NCBI GenBank assembly: GCA_037447655.1
Contig: JBBHKE010001206.1
Span: 115,478 to 175,477, forward strand
Direction of reading: 5' to 3'
From: Zygnema cylindricum
Taxonomy: Eukaryota; Streptophyta; Zygnematophyceae; Zygnematales; Zygnemataceae
DNA: 60,000 nt
Shown here: positions 52,827 to 60,000 of the stretch, piece by piece
Layout: each line of letters begins with the position of its first letter
Position numbering within the stretch: the stretch's first letter is position 1
Notes under the pieces: model-generated
Told to the model about the DNA's origin: nothing
What the model saw: the letters and a program-made list of their open reading frames with translations, nothing else
Databases searched by the model: none
Program-made: the position numbers and the translations under genes

Positions 52827-53440
52827 CTATTGCATTCGATACACAAAGTCTCCTGGCATAAATCGTCGCTGTCGAGGCACATAATCTCCGCTCCGGCGCT
52901 GGGAACACAACAATTGATCTCGGTGTTGGGCCGCCTGTAAATTTCCCATGGTGAGAGGCATCTCTCGGTGGAAAATTTTGGCACGGTCGGCGATCAGATT
53001 TTCGACGGTTCCCTTGTCATCCATTTTCGAGAGGACCACCGATTGGGCCGAGGCAGCCCCAGGCAGAATGGGATGTCGTCCGAATAAAATGAAGTAAGGA
53101 CTATAGGATTGGAGAGAAGCCTGTCGGCTGAATCTGTATCCCATGGAGATCCAAGGCACCCTTTTGTCCCATTCTCCCAAGTCCTCTTCCACTCCATATT
53201 TCCGTAGTGACCGCTTCACTGTCTGTACGCACCTTTTGGCCAAACCGTCGGCTTGAGGGTGGTCTCCGCTGGTAAGTCGATGGTCGATGAGGCATTTCTC
53301 CAAAAGGTTGGTAAATTCTCCGGCGAATTCCGATCCCTGGTCTGTCAGAACCTCTAGTGGCGCTCCAAATTGTGACAGAACTCTGTGCAACAAGGAGTCG
53401 GCAATGGACTTGGACTCCTTTCGGGGCGCACCACAAGCTC
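52827..53440 (-). pseudogene. int: Gypsy-2 integrase core, downstream part
   Basis: An open frame holding APRKESKSIADSLLHRVLSQFG, the second catalytic Asp in VLTDQGSEFAGEF, and the catalytic Glu position changed to Lys (DGLAKRCVQTVKRSLRK, where gypsy-1 reads DGLAERVVQTFKRALRK). It continues through the structural C-terminal part ending PGDFVYRMQ. The upstream part of the core is separated by a copia fragment. Confidence 0.8.
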
Positions 53441-54575
53441 TATAAAATACAATAAAACTACTAATTTCAACACTCCCCTTATTTTCTATTCTAATTTTAA
53501 CTTTTTTTTTAATCCACATTTTTCCCAATCATATTTTAACTTTGGAGAGGGCATAGGTTAGGTCATCATGTCAGCCACCATTTCCTCAGCAGATCTATAT
53601 ACAAGATTCCCTATTTTATTCTACATTTTTTCTATTACAAAACTTAATCTTATGTCCATATGTTTAGCCTTAAAATGATGTTTTGGATTAGTTGCAATTG
53701 CTATGGCCGCTTGATTATCACAAAACACTTCATGCACTCCCTTCTTCATATACCCCATTTTTTGCAGCAACGACTTAACCCACATCAACTCTTTCACACC
53801 AGAACGAGAGGCCATGTACTCAGCCTCCATAGTGGACTGAGCAACCACCTTTTTTTGCTTACTGCTCCAACAGCAAGCACCTTCCCCAACATACAACACA
53901 TACCCAGAAGTGCATCATCTCATGGTTGTGCGTCCGCATAACTGGCGTCACTCCAAGTAGTGATGTCAGTGTGCTCCCCTCCTAAATGCAACCATAACTC
54001 TCTTTTTCCCACCAGATATCTCATGACTCTCTTGGCTGCCTCCCAGTCTCTCTTCCAATGATCATTAAGACTCCTACTAAGGACTCCAAATGCTGCCGCT
54101 ATGTCCAGTCTGGTACAGTTCATAAAATAGATTAAACTTCCTACGACCTGTCTATAAGGAATAGACTTGATAAATTCTCTCTCCTCTGCACTCATCTGAT
54201 CGTCTAAGATCATTACTCCTCTTCTACACTCCCATCATTTACTTTCTTCAAGTCCATGGGAGTGGTACAACTGTTAGTATTTTCCCTCTCTGGAATTTCT
54301 CAAGCATATTATTTATTACTTCTTTTTGAGTAATTTTGATAATCTTCTTCCCCTTATCTCTCTCTATTTGAATTCCCAAAATATTTCTTACTTCCCCTAA
54401 ATCTTTCCTATCAAATCTGCTTCTAAGATCTTTCTTTAACTTATTGATCTTTTCCAAAGAGTTACTCAACACAAGATGTCATCCACATAAATTGCAATAA
54501 AAATGACACCATTCTCATCCTCAAACATATAGATAGAATGGTCAAAGCTGATACGGATATATCTGAGACGTGTAA
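53438..54575 (-). mobile_element. LTR-less copia fragment inside gypsy-2 integrase
   Basis: On the minus strand it starts in copia RT (HSIYMFEDENGVIFIAIYVDD across frames), continues LEKINKLKKDLRSRF and IPYRQVVGSLIYFMNCTRLDIAAAFGVL, and RNase H (STMEAEYMASRSGVKELMWVK, CDNQAAIAIATNPKHHFKAKHMDIRLSF). It ends after AATAAGGGGAG plus about 35 bases of LTR. Both edges are mid-element. It is close to copia A. Gypsy integrase resumes on each side with little loss. No target duplication is seen. Confidence 0.8.
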
Positions 54576-55239
54576 GAACCATTTTGAGAAATGCTCAATC
54601 ATGACCAGAACGAAACGATTCCCACGTCGGCTGGTCGGAAGAGGTCCCAAAAGATCTAAAGACCACTGATAAAACATTCCCTGGATAGGAAGAGAATGAA
54701 GCTCAGTCTCGCCTTTTTTGTCAAAAGATGCCTTAACTCGATCGCAGGAAGAGCAAGTATATACAATTCGGTTGACTTGGGCTCGCAACCCATGCCACCT
54801 GTAACTATGGAAGTAGTCTGCTTCTGTCCGAAATGTCCTTATTGCTTATGGAGATTGGTAATCACAGTTTCTCGATCTGATGGAGGAGGAACCACTTTCT
54901 TTGTACCGTCTGACCATTTTCGGAGGAGAACGCCTCTGTCCCATTCATACGCCGCCATCTGGATCTGAACGCGGGACAATTGAACTCGACCCAAATGGGG
55001 AAGAGGGGATCCCTACTGGATAGATTGGAGAGCTTCGGAGTCATTCCAGATGTCTTTCCGTCCAGCACCTATGGTGCCTGCCCCTTAACATCTGCTGTAA
55101 AGGTTGACAATGCCCCCCCAAACGGAGGAAGCCAAATTAAGGCGTAGGATGCTCGAATGAGTCCCAAACTAAGTTCCAGGTCTTCGTCATGCCGAGCTTT
55201 AGTGGAATCCAGTGTAGAAGGATCAGGGTTTCGGCTCAG
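54576..55239 (-). pseudogene. int: Gypsy-2 integrase N-terminal zinc domain and core start
   Basis: The minus strand reads YTCSSCDRVKASFDKKGETELHSLPIQG (CxxC of the H2C2 finger), FYQWSLDLLGPLPTSRRGN with the first catalytic Asp, and VLVMIEHFSKW. It stops at the copia fragment. Between 54900 and 55239 is the RNase H-integrase linker, in broken frames. Confidence 0.75.
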
Positions 55240-55647
55240 TCAGTCGACATTCCCATGGATTTCCCCTGCCCGGTGGATAATGCTAAAATCATATTCCTGC
55301 AGGATAAGCTCCCATCTGGCGAGTTTGCCGGTCAACTTACTATTTTCCATAATCCATTTTAGGGGTTGGTGGTCGGTAATCAGTGTGAAATGGACCCCGT
55401 ACAAATAAGGTCTGAAATGGTGGATGGTCCAAACAGCTGCCAAAAGCTCCCCATGATAACTGCTATAATTCCCCTCAGCTCGGTTGTAGCTCCGGCTGGC
55501 GTAAGCCACCACATACTTGGCTCCGGCGTCGTCAACTTGAGCCAAAACCGCTCCCAATCCAAACCTACTCCAATTAGTGTAAAGGAGGAAAGGCCTCTGG
55601 TGATCGGGCATCCGGAGCACTGGGTGCTGCTTCAGGGCATTCTTCAA
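55240..55647 (-). pseudogene. rnh: Gypsy-2 RNase H
   Basis: An open 135-codon frame: LKQHPVLRMPDHQRPFLLYTNWSRFGLGAVLAQVDD, YVVAYASRSYNRAEGNYSSYHGELLAAVWTIHHFRPYL, HFTLITDHQPLKWIMEN, LTGKLARWELILQEYDFSIIHRAG. The first acidic residue (normally TDWS) reads TNWS, again Asp-to-Asn. The other acidic residues remain. Confidence 0.88.
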
Positions 55648-55650
55648 GAA

Positions 55651-56987
55651 CTAAAAAGAGATCTGCTGTTCCTCGGCCCACTGCCATTCTTGATCTTTCC
55701 ACAAGAGCTTATTTAGTGGTTGGGCATGACTACTGAACTCGGGAATAAACCTGCGATAGTAGTTAGCTAGGCCGAGAAAGGTGCGCAAGGCAGAAATGTC
55801 TTGCGGGAGAGGGAGAGCATCCAGGGCTGCAACCTTAACCATATGGGGACCCACTGTCTCGGGTGTCACCTCATGTCCGAGGTAAATAATTTTCTGCACC
55901 CCAAAAATACCCTAACCCGGGTGACATTTCAAGCCTGCTGCTTGAAGAGCCCGGAGAACGATCTGGATATGCTCCAAGTGTTCTTAAAAGGTCTTGGAGA
56001 ATATTATCACATCGTAGATGTAGCACCGAGCACAATTGATTTCTCTGAGCGCTTCGTCCATGGCCCGTTGGAACTTCGCTGGTGCATTCTTAAGTCCCAA
56101 GTCATGTACATCCACTCATAAAGTCTGGATCCTGCCCAGAATGCCGTTCTCTCCCGGTGTTTCTGTTCTATGGCAATCTGGTGGAATCCATTTTTCATGT
56201 CCAGGGTGGAGAAGATAGTGGTTCCAGCAGGAGAGTCGAATATCTCTTCCGGGGTTGGCATTGGATACCGGTCATATATGGTGGCCGTGTTCAACATGCA
56301 GTAATCCCCACACATTCAGAAATCCACAGTTTTCCCGGATGAGTCCTTCTTAGGGGGGAGAACTGTGGGGGAAGCAAACCCATGGAGTCTGATGCTTTCC
56401 TGAACCAACCCGGCGTCCACCAAAGTTTGGACTTTTGCGGTAATAAACTCCTTTTCCTTGAAGCTTAAGGGATACTGTTTGTGCCAGATAGTTGCGGTCT
56501 TGTCGATCAAGTCAATCCGAAAGGGGGTTCCTTTGTAGATTCCGACATCTGTTTCTGACCATGAGAAAACCTGATTGTTTCTGGCCAAGAGTTCTGTTAG
56601 CTGCTCTTTCTGCTGAGTGTCCAGCTGCTCCCCCAAAGTCCAGTCCATTTTTCCCGGCTCAACCGCGGCACAAGCTTCCGGTGGTCTCCCCCAGAGGTTG
56701 ATGTCGAATTCTAGCCCCACCTGTGGATCCGCCTCTACTCCTCCGGATAATACTTTACTACTGACAACTTCCGCTAAGCTATCCCCTTCTGAACTACCGT
56801 TCCCCCCCACCGAAGGAACTCTAGGGTGTAGAATTTTTCTCCTTTCTCTCCCCCCCTCAAGCTGCAAAGTTGCTTGCATGGACAACAATGTAGGAGCTTG
56901 AAGGTAGCTGCTGCGTAAATTTGGGGAACGGAGATAGGAATAGGCAAGAGAGTGTTTTGTAACCCATGTAATGGCATTTAAATCCAT
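55651..56987 (-). pseudogene. rt: Gypsy-2 reverse transcriptase, active site mutated
   Basis: The N-terminal linker (LAEVVSSKVLSGGVEADPQVGLEF) leads to LLARNNQVFSWSETDVGI and YPLSFKEKEFITAKVQTLVDAGLVQES, then a stop (TGA) at about 56314-56316. It continues MCGDYCMLNTATIYDRYPMPTPEEIF, FSTLDMKNGFHQIAI. The palm motif reads CYIYDVIIFSK (56008-56025), so YxDD has lost its first Asp. The thumb is YLGHEVTPETVGPH, ALRTFLGLANYYRRFIPEFS. Confidence 0.87.
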
Positions 56988-57011
56988 GCTCTGCCCTATT
57001 AAGCTGCACCT

Positions 57012-57619
57012 TTATGTGTCTGAAATACTCGGTGCGGCCGTGGTTCTCGGATGGTATCCCATGGCTTGTTCTTGTTCCGAAATGGTCGGTGTTGTCCAAA
57101 TCCCTGCTTTGCTGTCAAAAATCATCCCACTTGCTCTTTTCCGGTAGGTGTGACTGTGGGGAAAAGAGACCAACGTAGGGAGGGCTCGGCGTGGATATCC
57201 GGGTGTATTGGATCGGAAGAAAAGAGTACGATCCGGTTTCGTTACAGGTGTTGCCATTCTCCCCTCCCCAAGTATCTCCTACACAGAAATCTAAGGGTTG
57301 GGGGTCTGCTGTTCCAACAATTGCCGAAGGATTAGAAGCGGGATCATATTGGTCCAATATGCCCGGAGTGTGTGTGCTCGAGATCCCATCTGAGCAGCGT
57401 CAAAAACTAAGGGAGCTCCTAAAATTTGGGTTACCTGTTTCAAGCTCGCTGCAACCTCCTCCTGTCTATCATCATCGGGTGGACATTCTCCAGGATGTAC
57501 CCCATTGGTGTGATCTGGATCTGCTGAATCCAGGATATTAATGTAATCATCCGATAGAATGTGCCACTCCTGCGGTCCTGATGCCCTTTTTCTTGTCCTG
57601 CTAGGGAGTATCCCTGACA
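57012..57619 (-). pseudogene. Gypsy-2 cytosine-5 methyltransferase, C-terminal part
   Basis: Directly after the solo LTR the minus strand reads PCQGYSLAGQEKGHQDRR, which is motif IV with the catalytic Cys. GYILENV (motif VI) is at about 57482-57500 in another frame, so a frameshift lies just after it. AAQMGSRAHTLRAYWTN (motif VIII region), RRALPTLVSFPH (IX) and EQAMGYHPRTTAA (X) follow. The same landmarks occur in gypsy-1 in the same order, which establishes homology. The residue before the catalytic Cys is the canonical Pro here. Confidence 0.85.
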
Positions 57620-57624
57620 AGGCC

Positions 57625-58314
57625 TATTGAAAAGTAAGCTTTAGTAAGTCTTAGAAATTTGAGTCTAGGACTTAGAATATTTTTGGAATACCAACTGTTC
57701 AATATTTACCAAATTTAGTGTGGATTTTTTGTAGTATCTACACGAATTGATATCTTTAAGTTAATTAGTGTGTAGGGCCACCAATGAATGTAGAGGTGAT
57801 AAGAATCACCCGGATTTTTAGGGTATAGATATTTTTAGTGGACAATTCTGGTCCAAACACTTAGATTTTTGTCAGTACAGTGTATGGTGAACCATGTACA
57901 TACGTTTTAGATGTTTTCTAGATATTTTAGATGTTTTTTAGATCTTTTGAGTATTTAGTTCAATTAGGATTGATCATTTCAATACAGAATATACATTCTA
58001 CAGAAGAATTAAGGAAATGAGAGCACTGAGTGCTGTTTAAGGTATTTTATGCTCTATTGTCTCTAATTTGCTTGTAGTACATGTTTGTTTGGTTGAAAGA
58101 CCTCTTTGGTTTGGAGTTACATATCTTACACTATAGATCTAGTCTTTTAAGCATTTCTCTTTGGGTTTTCTTTCGCTAACATATCTGATAATGGCTCAAC
58201 TCCTATTGCAAGTGCTCCTATTAGCCCTAGTGCTCCACCTGCTCCAGCTAGTGCAAGTGTGACTCCTAGTGGGAGTGGATCACAGCCGAGTCTTAATGCC
58301 CATGACCTTCAACA
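57625..58314 (+). mobile_element. Copia C-family solo LTR inside the methyltransferase
   Basis: 690 bases, TATTG...CAACA, with an exact 5-bp duplication AGGCC (57620-57624 and 58315-58319). It defines the LTR limits for the C family and shows that the gag start region belongs to the LTR. Insertion is in the codons of methyltransferase motif IV (Trp-Pro-Cys) on the opposite strand. Confidence 0.92.
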
Positions 58315-58319
58315 AGGCC

Positions 58320-58746
58320 AACCCGCCACCACCAGATCTACTTTGCCCAAGCTAACTAAATGAGGTGCCATTATGTTTTCCACATTCTGAGGAAGACTCC
58401 GGTGAGCTTGGGAAATGGTAGACATTGGAAGCTGTTGAGGAAATAAACGGTGCAATTGATGGAGGCGGTGTTCGCTGACTGCTCGTGCCTCCAGTGAAAT
58501 TTCGACTGCTGTATATGACTCCACCCGATATCCTGATTTCAAAACTGCTTCGAAGTCGGAACTAATTCTTGAAAATAAAGATAAAATACGAAGTCCGGTG
58601 TCGGGAACTGTCAATGACACCACTTGTCGATTGAAGTGCTCGTTACTAGTCTTGGTTTGGAAAGCATCTGACCGGGTTGTCGAATCTGTTTTCGCTAATA
58701 ATAAGGCCGAGAAAGCCTGATCTACTCCCTGCCGGAGGTTTGACAC
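58320..58746 (-). pseudogene. Gypsy-2 cytosine-5 methyltransferase, N-terminal part
   Basis: The minus strand reads LRILSLFSRISSDFEAVLKSGY at the motif I position (gypsy-1: VILDLFAGIGTSLLSCLRNGL). The glycine-rich AdoMet loop is therefore degenerate. YTAVEISLEARAVSEHRL is the motif II/III region, and VDLVVAGWP leads into motif IV, cut by the solo LTR. The upstream frame joins the protease side through a broken linker (58747-59004). Confidence 0.8.
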
Positions 58747-59010
58747 CTTTGATAATCTAGTGGTGTATCCTCTTTCCCACCGCTTGGAAATCGGAAATTG
58801 CTAGATGTCCTCCGCGATATCTGTTGAACTGTCAAACAGCTCCGCGGGAGAGGATGTAGAATACACTGGGTAACAGCCACACACAAGAACATTGGTCTTC
58901 TCACGGTTCCGTAAATCCAAAGGGACCAAAACCTTGGTTCCTTCGGGATTTCTGGGGTCCCGAACGGTACATTGCTTTTTCCAAACACTTAAACTCATAT
59001 TCATCCGGGT

Positions 59011-59388
59011 CTAAGTAGCCATCCCCAACAAGATTTCAAATTGATTCCCTTTTACCACTAAGAAAGGAAGTTCAATTTTCACCTTCTGTCCAGCATCATC
59101 GAAGAATTCGATGTTCATTGCTTTGATGATTCCATGGACTGACTGACTGCCGCTTGTTACCGTGCTTAAGCAGATGTTACTCGGGCAGATTTGGGGTCTG
59201 AGTTCTTCAGGCATTTTTTGCAAAGCGGAAGTGGTAATAAGGTTGGGAAGTGCTTCGATGTCTACCACAGCGCCCTGGTACCCGCCGTACCTGTTAAGTT
59301 TGAAATTGCTTGTTCGGTTCAGAATGAGAGCCACGAACAAGGTTTTGTAGTCCCAATCCACCAGAGGGGTCTTACGATCTGAAGACAA
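59011..59388 (-). pseudogene. pro: Gypsy-2 aspartic protease
   Basis: A retropepsin-like pattern: AVVDIEALPNLITTSALQKM where DSGA/DTGA-xxNLI is expected, so the active-site triad is altered to Asp-Ile-Glu. Then GIIKAMNIEFFDDAGQKVKIELPFLVV and the closing FEILLGMA. Place and fold signature match the gypsy protease. The frame ends with TAG at 59011. Confidence 0.65.
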
Positions 59389-60000
59389 ATATACCGCCGT
59401 GGGTAGAATTACCTTGTCGACTTTGTCTTTTTCGGAATGGATCGCTTCACCTAGGGCCTAAATGAGGATTCTTCTGGCAGATTATGGGAGGAGGCAAGGG
59501 TCTTCACATGGGTCAGGGCATACGGCATAAGGTGCTGGACTAGCATGATAGCCGGCTTAGAGGAATGGAGTGGAGCTCTCGGGGATGACATCTGCGGATC
59601 TGGTACCTGGTCTTGTTCGTTGCCCCTCCTTGTCATCACTCTCAGTATCGGAATCGGGCACTAGTGGAGTTCGGGGTGCTTCCTCGTCCGAGCGTTCTGC
59701 CAGGAATCGCTCAAACCAATCTTGATCGCTCTGTTTGTCCTCTTCCAAGGATTTCTCCTTCTGCTATTGTTTCTCTTTCTGGTAATTTTCGAAACCCGGG
59801 GGAAGTTTAGATTTAGGAGGAGGAGGAGGAGGATGAGTGGGCTTGATTCCGAGGCCTACGTCACTTTTTAGCATCAGTGCCCATGGCGTGAAAGATAAAG
59901 GCCCGGTGGTTTTCCGGTTGTGATCTTTCTAGCTCATTTTCTGCCTGTCTCTCTTCTCATCCGACGTTGAGGAGCGCAGTTGTCTACGACCGTCTCCCAC
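59389..60000 (-). pseudogene. gag: Gypsy-2 Gag tail, incomplete at window edge
   Basis: The minus strand has a charged, acidic segment (MEEDKQSDQDWFERFLAERSDEEAPRTPLVPDSD..., 59557-59748) preceded by a Pro/Lys-rich run (PPPPPKSKLPPGFENYQKEKQQ, across a stop). No zinc knuckle is seen inside the window. It is upstream of protease and so assigned to gag by position only. Confidence 0.45.

Larger units (their letters stand above)
51191..60000 (-). mobile_element. Gypsy-2: second methyltransferase-bearing gypsy, minus strand
   Basis: Reading on the minus strand from the right edge: gag tail, protease, methyltransferase, RT, RNase H, integrase, PHD-like finger, polypurine tract, LTR. The same domain order as gypsy-1, but strongly diverged, with an unrelated-looking LTR. 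Its 5' LTR and most of gag are outside the window. It is interrupted by a copia solo LTR (57625-58314) and a copia fragment (53438-54575). Confidence 0.85.

Overview
This window looks like repeat-rich nuclear DNA from a plant-lineage eukaryote (land plant or streptophyte alga), taken from a draft assembly with a 10-N gap at 43909-43918. I base that on Ty1/copia and Ty3/gypsy polyproteins, a plant-type initiator-tRNA-Met primer site, a hAT-type DNA element and TTAGGG-rich stretches. The species cannot be fixed from the sequence. I see no convincing intact host gene, rRNA gene, functional tRNA gene or CRISPR array.

Layout. 1-5370: a repeat family (R1) interrupted by a partial copia LTR (1-1058) and by a non-autonomous hAT-like element (1447-4163), which itself carries two nested solo LTRs (1491-2551 minus, 3192-3929 plus), each with a 5-bp target duplication. 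5371-7522: mostly unassigned. 7523-14643: a Glu/Arg-rich open frame split by a full-length copia element A (7925-14338, 1042-bp LTRs, TSD AGGGG). 14750-18269: a 5'-truncated copia B. 18270-21734: LTR fragment, small repeats and AT-rich DNA. 21735-33545: a large gypsy element (gypsy-1, plus strand) with domain order gag, zinc knuckles, protease, DNA cytosine-5 methyltransferase, reverse transcriptase, RNase H, integrase, PHD finger. 33553-34440: an ATG microsatellite and ~150-bp repeats. 35349-42024: degenerate copia C, its 3' LTR split by a solo LTR. 42025-43908: a 40-bp satellite. 43919-44935: gypsy LTR/leader fragment. 44936-51190: copies D and E of the copia C family, joined through one shared LTR. 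51191-60000: a second methyltransferase-bearing gypsy (gypsy-2, minus strand) inserted in copia E, and itself hit by a copia solo LTR inside the methyltransferase and a copia fragment inside the integrase.

How the parts relate. The most striking content is the two divergent gypsy elements that both place a cytosine-5 methyltransferase between protease and RT. Gypsy-1 clearly has a PHD-type zinc finger after integrase and gypsy-2 has remains of one. A DNA-methylation writer plus a histone-reader-type finger in one retroelement suggests a chromatin-directed life cycle. Both copies are dead: RT catalytic Asp lost, stops and frameshifts. The copia elements share an unusual priming arrangement: a primer-binding site matching the anticodon arm of initiator tRNA-Met (as in Drosophila copia), lying inside a gag frame whose start codon is in the LTR.
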